From: Liberibacter crescens BT-1 | GTDB lineage: Bacteria; Pseudomonadota; Alphaproteobacteria; Rhizobiales; Rhizobiaceae | NCBI RefSeq assembly: GCF_000325745.1 | Contig: NC_019907.1 | Span: forward strand, 1,470,001 to 1,504,659 | Reading direction: 5' to 3' | Length of the DNA: 34,659 nt | Part shown: positions 1-9,718 of the stretch, piece after piece | Layout: the number at the start of each line of letters is the position of its first letter | Position numbering within the stretch: the stretch's first letter is position 1 | Translations under genes and position numbers: made by a program | The notes under the pieces: generated by a model | What the model was told of the DNA's origin: nothing | What the model saw: only the letters and a program-made list of their open reading frames with translations | The model's database searches: none

Positions 1-71
1 TAAAATTATATATATGTAATGATACTTAATATATCACTGTTATACATGTATTCTTTTAAACGAGATTATTT

Positions 72-677
72 ATGGAAAAAAAAACAAGCTGCCGTATAGC
101 AGAGATTGTCCGAAAAACGACTGAGAGCACAATCTCTGTTTACGTTAATCTAGATGGTAGAGGTATTTCTCAGATATCTACTAGCATAGCGTTTTTAGAC
201 CATATGTTAAGACAGCTATCTTTCCATTCCTTAATTGATATAACAATCGAAGCTAAAGGCGATACAGATGTTGATTATCATCATACGGTTGAAGATATAG
301 GGATTGTACTAGGACAAGCAATTTCAAAAGCTTTAGGTAATAGAAAAGAAATAACTCGATTTGCATCTATTGATCTTGTCATGGATGAGACAATGATAAC
401 ATCTGCATTAGACATATCAGGAAGGCCTTTTTTGATATGGGACGTTCCATTTTCATCTCCTAAAATTGGAACTTTTGATACGGAATTAGTACAGGAATTT
501 TTTCAATCTTTTTCTCAAAATTGTCGAATTACACTCCATTTAATAAAAAAACATGGAGCAAACAATCACCACCTTGCTGAAACATGCTTTAAAGCAGTAG
601 CACGCTGTCTTTATGAAGCTATAAAACTTGATCCCAATCAAGCAGAACGAATTCCATCTACAAAAGGAATATTATAA
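72..677 (+). CDS. hisB: Imidazoleglycerol-phosphate dehydratase
   Basis: HisB dehydrates imidazole-glycerol phosphate to imidazole-acetol phosphate, the sixth step of histidine synthesis, in the cytoplasm. The 201-residue protein is the usual length of the single-function bacterial enzyme, with no fused phosphatase domain. It has the paired metal-binding motifs of the family: FLDHML near residue 41, DYHHTVED at 68-75 (His70, His71, Glu74) and NNHHLAETCFKA near 164-175 (His166, His167, Glu170). It is the first gene of a plus-strand his cluster; 139 bp separate it from hisH, so hisH may have its own promoter. Only about 70 bp of upstream sequence are in the window, and no convincing promoter is visible there. 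Confidence 0.95.
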   Translation: MEKKTSCRIAEIVRKTTESTISVYVNLDGRGISQISTSIAFLDHMLRQLSFHSLIDITIEAKGDTDVDYHHTVEDIGIVLGQAISKALGNRKEITRFASIDLVMDETMITSALDISGRPFLIWDVPFSSPKIGTFDTELVQEFFQSFSQNCRITLHLIKKHGANNHHLAETCFKAVARCLYEAIKLDPNQAERIPSTKGIL

Positions 678-816
678 AAGATATCTTAGTTCTTTTTAAA
701 AGCTTTTTCTATTTTTTGGATATCCAAAGGAAAATGATTTAATATTTGAACTGACTTTTAAAGTACTATATTAGGTTCAACATGATGTAAATCCAGTAAA
801 TTTAATGGAATAAATA

Positions 817-1467
817 ATGCACGTCACAGTTATTGATTACGGCTCTGGAAACCTCCATTCTGTTATAAAAGCAATTGAACGAGCAGCCTTAGAAGCAAGT
901 ATAAATGTAAATGTTGAATTAACCAAGCGCGCTGATGTCGTTATAAAATCTGATCGAATTATCTTGCCAGGCGTTGGCTCATATTCTGATTGTCGTGCTG
1001 GTCTTGATGCAATTCCTGATATGGTTGACACTATCCGTGAAGTCGTTGAAGTAAAACAAAGGCCTTTTCTTGGAATTTGTGTTGGTATGCAACTTATGTC
1101 TTTTCAAGGAACGGAAAAAACAACAACATCAGGGTTAGGATGGATCAAAGGGAAGGTTGTAAAAATACAATCGGATAAATATAACCTTAAAATACCGCAA
1201 GTTGGCTGGAATACATTAGATCTCTTGCAACCACATCCCTTGTTCAAAGGGATCTCTACTGGTAACAATGGACTACATGCTTACTTTGTTCATTCTTATC
1301 ATTTAGAAGCAGAAAATCCTGAGGACGTTATTGCAACAACTCTTTATGGAGAACCAGTGACAGCTTTTGTCTGCCACAATAATATGGCAGGTGCACAATT
1401 TCATCCCGAAAAGAGTCAAAGACTTGGTCTCACTATGATTGCTAACTTCCTTCTTTGGAAAATTTGA
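817..1467 (+). CDS. hisH: Imidazole glycerol phosphate synthase, glutaminase subunit
   Basis: HisH is the glutamine amidotransferase half of IGP synthase and delivers ammonia to HisF. The class I triad is visible: Cys88 in the nucleophile elbow LGICVGM, and His196 and Glu198 in QFHPEKS. The oxyanion motif PGVGSY lies near residues 51-56. The length of 216 residues is normal. The partner gene hisF lies two genes downstream, with hisA between, the order usual in rhizobia. The gene looks intact and the assignment is firm. Confidence 0.95.
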   Translation: MHVTVIDYGSGNLHSVIKAIERAALEASINVNVELTKRADVVIKSDRIILPGVGSYSDCRAGLDAIPDMVDTIREVVEVKQRPFLGICVGMQLMSFQGTEKTTTSGLGWIKGKVVKIQSDKYNLKIPQVGWNTLDLLQPHPLFKGISTGNNGLHAYFVHSYHLEAENPEDVIATTLYGEPVTAFVCHNNMAGAQFHPEKSQRLGLTMIANFLLWKI

Positions 1468-1508
1468 TATTCTATTCTTAAAAAGAGATTATAAATAATG
1501 GTAGTCAT

Positions 1509-2258
1509 ATGATTTTATTCCCTGCTATTGATATAAAAGATGGTAAATGTGTCCGCTTAAAACTCGGTGATATGGAACAAGCTACCGAATATAACCCAGA
1601 CCCAGTAATACAAGCAAAAATTTTTGAAACCTCAGGCTTTGAATGGCTCCATTTAATTGATTTAAATGGGGCATTCTGTGGGAAAAGTGTAAACTCCAAT
1701 ACCATAAAAAACATACTGGAATCCACACAAAATCCGGTACAACTTGGCGGAGGAATAAGAACAATCAGTCAAGTAGAGTACTGGCTAGATAAAGGCGTAG
1801 CACGTGTAATACTTGGCACAACTGCAGTAAATAACCCTGAGATGGTTTATTCTGCTTGTAAACTTTTTCCCGGAAGAGTTGTCATCAGCATCGATGCAAA
1901 AAATGGAAAAGTATCAACAGAAGGATGGCTAAAAAACTCAGAAATAGGAGTTCTTGAATTAGCAAGAAGATTTGAAGATAAAGGTGTCGCGGCGATCATA
2001 TATACTGACATCAATCGTGATGGAATGTTAACCGGTATTAATTGGGATTCAACCTTTTCTTTAGCCCATTCTATTTCAATACCAGTAATTGCCTCTGGTG
2101 GACTTTCATCAATAGAAGATATACATCATATTTTGCAATATAAAGATGTATCCTTGGAAGGAGTTATATCAGGACGTGCTCTTTATGACGGCACTATTAA
2201 TGCTCAAGAGGCTTTATATCTGATTAAGGAAGCAAAAAGGAAAAAACATGAGTCTTAA
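1509..2258 (+). CDS. hisA: ProFAR isomerase (phosphoribosylformimino-AICAR-P isomerase)
   Basis: HisA catalyses the Amadori rearrangement of ProFAR to PRFAR in histidine synthesis. It is a 249-residue (beta/alpha)8 barrel. The N-terminus [16 protein letters not shown] carries the catalytic Asp8; the second half has VISIDAKNG and YTDINRDGM, and the phosphate-binding loops VQLGGGIR and IASGGLSS are both present. It follows hisH by 41 bp and its last 11 bases overlap the start of hisF, so translation of the two is probably coupled. No anomaly was seen. Confidence 0.95.
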   Translation: MILFPAIDIKDGKCVRLKLGDMEQATEYNPDPVIQAKIFETSGFEWLHLIDLNGAFCGKSVNSNTIKNILESTQNPVQLGGGIRTISQVEYWLDKGVARVILGTTAVNNPEMVYSACKLFPGRVVISIDAKNGKVSTEGWLKNSEIGVLELARRFEDKGVAAIIYTDINRDGMLTGINWDSTFSLAHSISIPVIASGGLSSIEDIHHILQYKDVSLEGVISGRALYDGTINAQEALYLIKEAKRKKHES

Positions 2259-3024
2259 AGTGCGTATTATACCTTGTCTTGATGTCAAAGATGGATGTGT
2301 AGTTAAAGGCATTAATTTTACGAACTTAATTAATGCTGGCGATCCTGTAAAAGCTGCTATGTATTATGATAAATCCGGAGCTGATGAGCTTTGTTTTTTG
2401 GATATTACAGCTTCATCTGATCAGCGTGACAACACCTTCGAATTAGTAGCACGCACTGCAGATCATTGCTTTATCCCTTTAATAGTTGGAGGAGGAATAC
2501 GTACCATTGCCGACATCCGAAAACTTTTACTTTGTGGAGCTGATAAGGTATCCATAAATTCAGCTGCAGTAAATAATCCAGATTTTATCTTAGAAGCTAC
2601 AGAAAAATTTGGTAGTCAATGTATTATTGTTTCTATTGATGCTCGAAAAATTTCAAAAGAAGACCAATCTGATCGTTGGGAAATTTTCACACACGGAGGC
2701 TCTGTTTCTACTGGAATAGATGCTATAGAGTTTGCGATCAATATGGCTGAAAAAGGTGCAGGAGAATTACTTGTGACTTCCATGGATCGTGATGGTACAA
2801 AAAGCGGATATGATCTAAAATTAACACGCAGGATTGCTGATTCGGTAGAAGTTCCAGTAATAGCTTCTGGAGGAGTTGGCAGTTTAAATGATTTGGCAGA
2901 TGGTGTATTAGAGGGACATGCAAACGCTATTTTAGCGGCCTCAATTTTTCACTTTAAAGAGCATTCTATTGCAGAAGCCAAAAAATATATGGCGTCTCTA
3001 GGGATTCCTATCCGCCTTCATTAA
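2248..3024 (+). CDS. hisF: Imidazole glycerol phosphate synthase, cyclase subunit
   Basis: HisF uses HisH-derived ammonia to convert PRFAR to imidazole-glycerol phosphate and AICAR. It is a 258-residue barrel protein paralogous to HisA. The catalytic aspartates are Asp12 in [10 protein letters not shown] and Asp131 in IIVSIDARK, equivalent to Asp11 and Asp130 of the Thermotoga enzyme. Phosphate-binding loops LIVGGGIRT and VIASGGVGS are present. The start overlaps the end of hisA by 11 bp. A short gap separates it from hisE. Intact, normal length. Confidence 0.95.
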   Translation: MSLKVRIIPCLDVKDGCVVKGINFTNLINAGDPVKAAMYYDKSGADELCFLDITASSDQRDNTFELVARTADHCFIPLIVGGGIRTIADIRKLLLCGADKVSINSAAVNNPDFILEATEKFGSQCIIVSIDARKISKEDQSDRWEIFTHGGSVSTGIDAIEFAINMAEKGAGELLVTSMDRDGTKSGYDLKLTRRIADSVEVPVIASGGVGSLNDLADGVLEGHANAILAASIFHFKEHSIAEAKKYMASLGIPIRLH

Positions 3025-3050
3025 CCAAGTATATGCTAAGGAAAATACTT

Positions 3051-3386
3051 ATGGAACAATTCTCTCTTTATGACCTCGAGCGAATCGTAGAACAGAGTGC
3101 CAATAAGGACCCAGAAGAATCGTGGACAGCAAGCCTTATCAAAGGAGGAAAAAACAAAGCAGCTCAAAAACTTGGAGAAGAAGCATTAGAAACAGTGATA
3201 GCTTCCATAAATAGTGATAGAAATCATCTTATTCATGAAACAGCAGATCTTCTTTATCATTTACTTGTTGTCCTTAAAATTGCTCACGTTCCTATAAAAT
3301 CAGTAATGGTTGAATTAGAAAAACGCACCGCTCAGTCTGGTATTTTTGAAAAATTAAACAGAAAAAAATCTAATAATGTTTTCTGA
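3051..3386 (+). CDS. hisE: Phosphoribosyl-ATP pyrophosphatase
   Basis: HisE hydrolyses phosphoribosyl-ATP to phosphoribosyl-AMP, the second step of histidine synthesis, as an all-alpha MazG-like NTP pyrophosphohydrolase. The acidic metal-binding motif [12 protein letters not shown] at about 40-51 and [13 protein letters not shown] at 63-75 are the family signature. An in-frame ATG lies 18 bp upstream (3033), but the start at 3051 is preferred: AAGGA at 3038-3042 sits 8 nt before it, and the encoded N-terminus [10 protein letters not shown] matches the usual beginning of the family. The end overlaps coaA by 11 bp. No hisI domain is fused; hisI, hisG and hisD must be elsewhere if present. Confidence 0.93.
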   Translation: MEQFSLYDLERIVEQSANKDPEESWTASLIKGGKNKAAQKLGEEALETVIASINSDRNHLIHETADLLYHLLVVLKIAHVPIKSVMVELEKRTAQSGIFEKLNRKKSNNVF

Positions 3387-4341
3387 GAAATCCACATCAG
3401 AAACAAAAAACTATTCACCATATCATTTCTTTACCTCAGAAGAATGGGCTAGTTTCCGAGCTAATACTCCCTTGACTTTAACTGAGGAAGAAGTAACCCG
3501 ACTTCGTTCTTTTGATGATCCAATTGACTTATATGAAGTGCGAAAAATATACCTATCCTTATCACGACTCTTATCAATACACGTAGAAGCATCTCAAACG
3601 CTTTTTCAGAAACGAAGGGTTTTCCTTAATCTTAAGAGCTGCAAAAAACCTTTTATAATTGGTATAGCTGGGCCAGTTGCAGTAGGTAAATCAACTACAG
3701 CTCGTATATTAAACGAACTCCTGGCTAGATGGCCTTCTAGTCCTAAAGTAAATCTTGTAACTACAGACAGTTTTTTATTTCCTAATTCCATTCTTGAACG
3801 CAAGGGTCTTATGGAACGTAAGGGCTTTCCAGAAAGCTATGATCTACCTAAACTTCTACAATTTCTGTCTGATATCAAAGCTGGACAAGAGAAAGTAATT
3901 GCACCATGTTATTCCCACCTAAAATATGATATCCTGAATGGAGAATTCTCTGAAATCAATCAACCAGATATATTAATTCTTGAAGGAATTAATGTATTAC
4001 AGCCACAATATTTTCCAAAAAACGGGAAAATAATACCCATGGTTTCAGATTTTTTTGATTTTTCAGTCTATATAGATGCAGAAGAAAATTTAATTCATAA
4101 GTGGTATTTAGATCGTTTTATGAAATTCAGAAAAACTGCCTTTCTTGATCCAAATTCTTACTTTCATCGCTATGCTAAAATTGATAAAAAACAAGCTTGG
4201 GATATTGCAGAGAAAATCTGGAAAAATGTAAATTTAAAAAACTTACACAAAAATATTATGCAAACACGGAAAAGAGCTGATCTTATTTTACGCAAAGGAG
4301 AAAACCACTTGGTGCAAAGCGTACAATTAAGAAAAATTTAA
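3376..4341 (+). CDS. coaA: Pantothenate kinase, type I
   Basis: CoaA phosphorylates pantothenate, the first and controlling step of coenzyme A synthesis, and in this family is usually feedback-inhibited by CoA. The 321-residue protein has the type I P-loop GPVAVGKST at residues 99-107, followed by TTDSFLFPN, which supplies the catalytic Asp, and the [10 protein letters not shown] strand. Its start overlaps the end of hisE by 11 bp, so it is probably the last gene of the his operon, an arrangement I recall from rhizobia. A short inverted repeat begins 9 bp after the stop. CoaE, the last enzyme of the same pathway, is at 29069-29677. Confidence 0.95.
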   Translation: MFSEKSTSETKNYSPYHFFTSEEWASFRANTPLTLTEEEVTRLRSFDDPIDLYEVRKIYLSLSRLLSIHVEASQTLFQKRRVFLNLKSCKKPFIIGIAGPVAVGKSTTARILNELLARWPSSPKVNLVTTDSFLFPNSILERKGLMERKGFPESYDLPKLLQFLSDIKAGQEKVIAPCYSHLKYDILNGEFSEINQPDILILEGINVLQPQYFPKNGKIIPMVSDFFDFSVYIDAEENLIHKWYLDRFMKFRKTAFLDPNSYFHRYAKIDKKQAWDIAEKIWKNVNLKNLHKNIMQTRKRADLILRKGENHLVQSVQLRKI

Positions 4342-4350
4342 TTCAAAACC

Positions 4351-4373
4351 TAAGATTACAAAAATTAATCTTA
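4351..4373. terminator. Possible weak stem-loop between coaA and pckA
   Basis: The arms TAAGATTA and TAATCTTA (8 bp each) enclose a 7-nt loop just after the coaA stop. Neither strand has a clean T tract following: on the minus strand the stem is followed by a GGTTTTG run. It could act as a weak bidirectional terminator between converging transcripts, but the stem is AT-rich and could be chance. Confidence 0.25.
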
Positions 4374-4382
4374 CCATATTTA

Positions 4383-4523
4383 TTAAGATATCAATTCAAT
4401 TTTCAACATGTTATCATCAAATCTCATCATAATTTTATGATTTTCTATATCAAATACTCCCATTAAAGTCTTTTCATCATCACAAAATAAAGCTCGCAGA
4501 GTATTCCTACAAAAAATCTTCAA
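4383..4523 (-). CDS. Small ORF or gene remnant behind pckA
   Basis: Reading the minus strand from a TTG at 4523 gives 46 codons and then TAA. The peptide is mixed and well charged (it includes CDDEKTLMGVFDIENHKIMM) and lacks the Lys/Asn/Ile monotony typical of random AT-rich reading frames, so it looks like real or formerly real coding sequence. It lies 18 bp downstream of the pckA stop and reads in the same direction. I see no good ribosome binding site for the TTG; an internal ATG near 4463 is another possible start. I do not recognise a family. It may be the tail of a decayed gene. Confidence 0.25.
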   Translation of the reverse strand: MKIFCRNTLRALFCDDEKTLMGVFDIENHKIMMRFDDNMLKIELIS

Positions 4524-4541
4524 ATATTAAGTGTTTCAAGA

Positions 4542-6155
4542 TTATAAAGTTTTCTTGCTTTTTTTCTTAACTGCGCTTGATAGAATAGAATTATCAACAC
4601 TACTTTCAAATTTAACAAAATTATCAGAAAACATTGATATCAGTTTTTCTGATTGCACATCATAGTCATCGCTATTACTCCAAATTAATCGAGGATCTAA
4701 AATATTTTTATCAACCCCGATTATTTCTAAAGGAACAGAAAAACCAAAATTTTTATCTATACGATAACTAGATTCATGAATGCTTTCTTCAAAAATTGCT
4801 TTCAAGATCGCGCGGGTTACTACAATGGATATTCGCTTACCTATACCATAAGGACCACCAATCCAACCAGTATTTACAAGCCAACAACGAACATTATGCC
4901 TTATAATAAAATCTTTAAGTAAATTTCCATATTCAACAGGATGGCGTGGCATAAAAGGTGCACCAAAACAAGTTGAAAAAGTAGCTTCTGGCTCCAAGAT
5001 ACCTTTCTCTGTACCAGAAACTTTAGCAGTATACCCAGAAAGAAAATAGTACATAGCCTGCTCAGGCGTTAACCTGGAAACAGGGGGTAAAACTCCAAAT
5101 GCATCCGCAGTTAACATTATGACATTTTTCGGATGCGCTGCCATGCCTACATCTGAAGAGTTTTTAATAAAACAAAGTGGATAGGCAGCACGGGTATTTT
5201 CTGTAAATGAACTATCCTTAAAATCTGGTACACCGTCATCATCAATAACAACATTTTCAAGAACTGTACCAAAACGTTGTGCAGCAGAAAAAATCTCTGG
5301 CTCTACCTTTTCAGAAAGATTGATTGTTTTAGCATAACAACCACCTTCAAAGTTAAAAATACCATTATCAGCCCATCCATGTTCATCATCTCCAATAAGA
5401 ACACGTGATGAATCTGCTGAAAGAGTCGTTTTTCCTGTTCCAGATAAACCAAAAAACAAGGCAACATCACCCTCTTTACCAACATTTGCAGAACAATGCA
5501 TCGGCATTATCCCTTTTTTTGGAAAAATATAATTAAGAAATGTAAATACAGATTTTTTTATTTCTCCAGCATATGAAGTACCACCAATTAAAACAATACC
5601 ATTTTTAAGATCAACTGCTATCACAGTTTTTGATCGACATCCATGTCGATCAGGATTAGCATTAAAACTTGGAATATCAATAATTGTCAGCTGTGGAACA
5701 AAAGAAGATAGTTTTTTCCTATCAAGAGATATTAAAAGATTTCGAATAAACAAAGAATGCCAACAAAGCTCAGTTATAACCCGAACAGGTAATTCATGTT
5801 TTGGATTATTACAAGCTATTAAATCTTGTACAAATAATTCTTTACCTTTGATATATTCTAACATATCAGTTTTTAATAAAGAAAAATGTTCAATAGATAT
5901 CGCGTTATTATTTTCCCAAAATACTGTACTACAAGTAATATCGTCTTTTAATATAAACTTATCTTTAGGAGAACGACCCGTGTGATGTCCTGTAATTACT
6001 CTCATTACTCCATTAGAAGTGAGATTACTTTCACACCGACGAATAGACTCTTCATACAACATATTTGTATTAAGATTATAATAAACACACGCTGCATCTT
6101 CTAATTCGAAAGTTTTTTTCTGAATATCGAGATTATGAAGACCTATTTCCTTCAT
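4542..6155 (-). CDS. pckA: ATP-dependent phosphoenolpyruvate carboxykinase
   Basis: PckA converts oxaloacetate and ATP to PEP, the entry to gluconeogenesis from C4 acids. The 537-residue protein has MHCSANVG at 219-226, the kinase P-loop GLSGTGKTT at 236-244, the metal-binding GDDEHGW at 255-261 and the substrate motif RSPKDKF near 61-67. An AGAAGGGA Shine-Dalgarno lies just upstream of the ATG. It is transcribed away from chvI; in Agrobacterium and Sinorhizobium the same neighbours occur and pckA has been linked to the ChvG/ChvI acid response. A perfect TTAA-N7-TTAA box at 6196-6210 lies 41 bp upstream of the start. Intact. Confidence 0.96.
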   Translation of the reverse strand: MKEIGLHNLDIQKKTFELEDAACVYYNLNTNMLYEESIRRCESNLTSNGVMRVITGHHTGRSPKDKFILKDDITCSTVFWENNNAISIEHFSLLKTDMLEYIKGKELFVQDLIACNNPKHELPVRVITELCWHSLFIRNLLISLDRKKLSSFVPQLTIIDIPSFNANPDRHGCRSKTVIAVDLKNGIVLIGGTSYAGEIKKSVFTFLNYIFPKKGIMPMHCSANVGKEGDVALFFGLSGTGKTTLSADSSRVLIGDDEHGWADNGIFNFEGGCYAKTINLSEKVEPEIFSAAQRFGTVLENVVIDDDGVPDFKDSSFTENTRAAYPLCFIKNSSDVGMAAHPKNVIMLTADAFGVLPPVSRLTPEQAMYYFLSGYTAKVSGTEKGILEPEATFSTCFGAPFMPRHPVEYGNLLKDFIIRHNVRCWLVNTGWIGGPYGIGKRISIVVTRAILKAIFEESIHESSYRIDKNFGFSVPLEIIGVDKNILDPRLIWSNSDDYDVQSEKLISMFSDNFVKFESSVDNSILSSAVKKKSKKTL

Positions 6156-6435
6156 AATTTTTCCCTTCTCTATTTACGACAAGCTAAAAATTATTTTAAA
6201 ATCAATTTAATAAAAACAAAAACCTTAATATAAAAAATGAGTTATTAATGCAATTAAAATTAAATCCTTAATGACTTAGATAAGTGCTATTTTCAAGATA
6301 AATATATTATTTAATGCTTAAAATGCATCATTTATCTATATTTATTTAATGTTTTTTATAATTAGCACTTGTGCTTTTTTATATGATCCCGTAACTGCGC
6401 TTGAGAAAAGAGCAAATTTAATGGAGAATAGTAAA
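6156..6435. promoter_or_regulatory. Divergent control region between pckA and chvI
   Basis: This region must hold promoters for both genes. Visible elements are a perfect CtrA-type TTAA-N7-TTAA box at 6196-6210 and an inverted repeat AGATAAAT / ATTTATCT at 6296-6303 and 6330-6337. No strong sigma70 -35/-10 pair was recognised. Sequence from 6349 onward happens to be open in frame with chvI but is read here as leader. Confidence 0.4.
6196..6210. promoter_or_regulatory. CtrA-type box upstream of pckA
   Basis: TTAA, seven bases, TTAA: a perfect match to the CtrA half-site pair, 41 bp upstream of the pckA ATG. Such matches arise by chance in very AT-rich DNA, so binding is unproven. Confidence 0.3.
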
Positions 6436-7152
6436 ATGTATACAATAGCGCTCGTAGATGACGATCGCAATATCCTTACCTCAGTATCTATAGCATTAGA
6501 AACAGAAGGATATAAAGTAGAAACATATACAGATGGTGCGTCTGCTCTGGAAGGGCTTCTTGCACACCCACCTCATTTAGCTATTTTTGATATAAAAATG
6601 CCACGTATGGATGGTATGGAGCTCCTTCGTCGTTTACGACAAAAATCAGAATTGCCTGTAATCTTTTTAACATCCAAAGATGAAGAATTAGATGAACTCT
6701 TTGGATTAAAAATGGGCGCAGATGATTTTATAAAAAAACCTTTTTCACAACGTCTTTTAGTTGAGCATGTTAAAGCTGTTTTACGAAGAGTATCAAATCG
6801 TGAAACGCCTATTTCTGCGAACAAGAATGCTTCTTTACAACAAGCACGGTTTCTTGAGCGAGGGCATTTAATGATGGACCAGGAACGTCATGTTTGTACC
6901 TGGAAAGAAGAAAATGTAACTCTCACTGTAACTGAATTTCTCATTTTATACTCGTTAGCACAGCGCCCTGGTGTTGTAAAAAGCAGGGATGCTTTAATGG
7001 ATGCTGCTTATGATGAACAAGTTTATGTTGATGATCGTACAATCGACAGTCATATTAAAAGGTTACGGAAAAAATTCAGGCTTATTGATAGCAACTTTGA
7101 TATGATTGAAACTCTTTATGGAGTCGGATACCGTTTTCGTGAAATGACTTAA
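6436..7152 (+). CDS. chvI: Acid/envelope-responsive response regulator ChvI
   Basis: ChvI is the OmpR/PhoB-type regulator of the rhizobial ChvG (ExoS)/ChvI system controlling acid response, exopolysaccharide and envelope genes. The receiver domain begins [16 protein letters not shown] with acidic pocket Asp8-Asp9 and phospho-acceptor Asp52 in [14 protein letters not shown] and KKPF complete it. A winged-helix DNA-binding domain follows (about 130-235), with TVTEFLIL and [16 protein letters not shown]. An upstream ATG at 6349 would add 29 residues not found in the family. The start at 6436 is chosen because the family begins there and GGAG at 6423-6426 is suitably spaced. Length is then 238 residues. 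chvG follows after 29 bp. Confidence 0.94.
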   Translation: MYTIALVDDDRNILTSVSIALETEGYKVETYTDGASALEGLLAHPPHLAIFDIKMPRMDGMELLRRLRQKSELPVIFLTSKDEELDELFGLKMGADDFIKKPFSQRLLVEHVKAVLRRVSNRETPISANKNASLQQARFLERGHLMMDQERHVCTWKEENVTLTVTEFLILYSLAQRPGVVKSRDALMDAAYDEQVYVDDRTIDSHIKRLRKKFRLIDSNFDMIETLYGVGYRFREMT

Positions 7153-7181
7153 ATTTAATACTCTACAAGGATAAGAGAATA

Positions 7182-9000
7182 TTGCTACTATCTAAGATAG
7201 ATAAAACTCTCGATGACAGTGAGGGAAAATTTTATGATACAAAGAGTTATATCTGGCTGCAACCTATAACTATAATTCATCAGTTTTTTCGTAATGCAGT
7301 ATTTTCTAGTCTTACTCGCCGAATCCTGTTTTTCAATCTTACAGCTCTAGTATTTTTAGTCAGTGGTATTATGTACCTTAATCAATTCCGTAAAGGATTG
7401 ATTGATACACGAGTAGACAGTCTTCTAATTCAAGGTGAAATTATTGCAGGAGCAATTTCTTCTTCTGCATCGGCAGATGCAAATTCTATTAATATAGATC
7501 CAGAAAAATTAATGGAACTCAAAGCGGGGCAAAGTTTAATTCCTTCTCATAACAAAGAAGAATTTGATTTTCCTATAAATCCAGAACGCGTTGCTCCTAT
7601 TCTAAAGCAATTGATTTTACCTACACGAACTCGTGCACGTATTTTTGATGCAGATGCCAAACTTCTTCTTGATTCAAGTTATCTATTTTCATATTCACGT
7701 GAACAAATTATTCGTTCTGAACTTCCTTTAGTTGAATCAAAAAAATTTGAATGGAAACAGACCTGGTCTAACTGGTTCAACTCCCTTTTACAGCCTACTC
7801 ATCTTCCTGTGTATAAAGAATTGTCCAATGGAGATGGATCTATTTACCCAGAAGTTACTAATTCTTTGGCAGGAGTTCGCGGAAAAACTGTAAGAATTAC
7901 TGATCGAGGAGAATTAATGGTTTCAGTATCTGTTCCAATACAACATTTTCGTTCCATATTGGGTGTTCTCCTTCTTTCAACAAAACCAGGAGATATTGAC
8001 AATATCGTATATTTAGAACGTCTTGCAATTCTTCGTATGGCAGGTGTAGCAACACTTGTGAATATCGCATTATCATTACTTCTTTCATCAACTATCGCTA
8101 ATCCATTGCGTAGGCTATCTGCAGCAGCCATTCGTGTAAGTAGTAAAACAAGATTTCGTGGTGAAATTCCTGATTTTTCTTCTCGCCAAGACGAAATTGG
8201 AAATTTATCTATTGCTTTACGTGAAATGACTACAACCCTTTACAATCGCATTGATGCAATAGAAAATTTTGCAGCTGATGTTAGCCATGAATTAAAAAAT
8301 CCTCTTACGTCTCTTAGAAGCGCAGTAGAGACATTACCTCTAGCTCCAACAGAAAATGCAAAAAAAAAGATTGCTTGATATTATACAACATGATGTAAAT
8401 AGACTGGATCGATTAATTAGTGATATTTCAAATGCTTCACATCTTGATGCAGAACTAGCACGCACTGATGCAAAACCTGTCGATCTAGAAGCCTTAATAG
8501 GAAACCTTGTAGAAATATCACGTCAAATATCTTCTGGTTCCAAACAAGTAATCATAGACTACATTATTGAACGTCGTCCTGGAAAAAAAATAAATTTTAT
8601 TGTTAATGGCTATGATCTAAGACTCGGGCAGGTTATTATTAATCTCATCGAAAATGCTCGTTCTTTTGTGCCAGAAGAATCTGGTCGAATAGTTGTACGT
8701 TTATGCCGACAACGAACACGTTGTATTGTCCATGTAGAAGATAATGGACCAGGAATACAGGCTGAAAATATAGATAGAATATTTGAAAGGTTCTATACTG
8801 ACCGCCCCTCAAACGAAGCTTTTGGTCAAAACTCAGGCTTAGGCTTATCCATTAGCCGTCAAATTGCTCATGCTCATGGTGGTTCTCTTAAAGCAGAAAA
8901 TATTATGAATAAAACAACAAATAAAATTATAGGTGCTCACTTCATTTTATCATTGCCTGCAGTGAGTTTAATGTCAAAAAATGAAAAAACTCTACTCTAA
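7182..9000 (+). pseudogene. chvG: Sensor histidine kinase ChvG (ExoS), interrupted by a one-base insertion in a run of nine A
   Basis: ChvG is the membrane sensor that phosphorylates ChvI. Frame 1 runs from a TTG start at 7182 (AAGGA at 7167-7171) to a stop at 8376-8378. It encodes a first membrane segment (about 44-64), a periplasmic sensor, a second segment near 283-302, HAMP and the H-box DVSHELKNPLTS with His369. Frame 2 resumes inside the A run at 8360-8368 and carries the rest of the dimerisation domain (RLLDIIQHDVNRLDRL), the N-box NLIENARSF, DNGPGI and GLGLSI, ending at 9000. Removing one A gives a continuous protein of about 605 residues with the family reading ENAKKRLLD. It may be a true pseudogene, a homopolymer sequencing error, or a gene rescued by polymerase slippage. 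The last 20 bases overlap hprK. Confidence 0.85.
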
Positions 9001-9448
9001 AAAATTTAATCTTCATGCTACAGTAATTGCTGTAGGAACATCAGGTATAGTTTTCATCGGTCCATCAGGATGCGGGAAATCGCATATGGCATTACAAATT
9101 CTATCTATAGTTAATCAAGCAGGACATTTCTCAGCTCTTGTAGCCGATGATCAAGTCTTCATCTATCAATATCAAGATATATTTATTGCAAAACGACCTG
9201 AATCAATATCTAATCTCATCGAAATACGAGGAACAGGTATATTCCAAGTCACAAGTATCCCTGCCGTTCGCCTTAATTTTGCTGTGACACCGTATGAATT
9301 TGATAAAGAATTACGCTTACCTCCTGAAAATGAAACTTTTTCGCTCACAGAGAGATGCAATATACCTCTTATCAGAATTCATCAGAATGCAACTAACCCA
9401 GCAGCAATTTTAGCAATATCTATTCCAGAGTTATCATTTTTAATCTAA
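8981..9448 (+). CDS. hprK: HPr kinase/phosphorylase, short alphaproteobacterial form
   Basis: HprK phosphorylates HPr on its regulatory serine and can reverse the reaction. At 155 residues it consists of the kinase domain only, as is usual in rhizobia, against about 310 in Gram-positive HprK. The P-loop GPSGCGKS is at 27-34, VADDQV near 54-59 holds the catalytic acidic residues, and EIRGTGI at 81-87 corresponds to the HprK signature. It overlaps the 3' end of chvG by 20 bp, so its translation is probably coupled to the sensor gene. Substrate HPr is encoded at 10131-10406. The frameshift in chvG could reduce its expression through polarity. Confidence 0.9.
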   Translation: MKKLYSKKFNLHATVIAVGTSGIVFIGPSGCGKSHMALQILSIVNQAGHFSALVADDQVFIYQYQDIFIAKRPESISNLIEIRGTGIFQVTSIPAVRLNFAVTPYEFDKELRLPPENETFSLTERCNIPLIRIHQNATNPAAILAISIPELSFLI

Positions 9449-9479
9449 AAAATATTTCTATAAAAAATCTCCACATTAA

Positions 9480-9510
9480 TTGATACTTCTATTGCTCTCA
9501 TCTATATAAT
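9480..9510 (+). promoter_or_regulatory. Possible sigma70 promoter for manX-ptsH
   Basis: TTGATA at 9480-9485 and a perfect TATAAT at 9505-9510 are separated by 19 bp, slightly longer than ideal. It would give a leader of about 200 nt before manX. AT-rich sequence makes TATAAT matches common, so this is tentative. Confidence 0.3.
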
Positions 9511-9533
9511 AAAGACTTTTTTATTACAAAAAA

Positions 9534-9551
9534 ACGAAAATACATTTTCGT
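9534..9551. terminator. Palindrome followed by a T tract on the minus strand
   Basis: ACGAAAAT and ATTTTCGT flank a 2-base centre (usable stem about 6 bp with a 6-nt loop). On the minus strand the hairpin is followed by seven T, the shape of an intrinsic terminator, yet both flanking genes are on the plus strand. It would stop only an antisense transcript. It may instead be an operator in the manX leader. Confidence 0.25.
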
Positions 9552-9718
9552 AAAACTCTCCTATTGGGTATATTCTTAATGTTATTTAATGTTTATTTTA
9601 AAATAAAAAGTACTTTTATACAGCTATTATAAAAATTAAAAAAAAATATAAGCTTTTAACTACAAATATAAGTTATTCTATCAGTGTAATAAAATATATC
9701 GTTGGAGCTCTGTTAAAT

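Noticed and set aside
6349-6435. Extended N-terminus of ChvI from ATG 6349
   Set aside because: The 29 extra residues are not part of the family, and a well-spaced GGAG supports the start at 6436.
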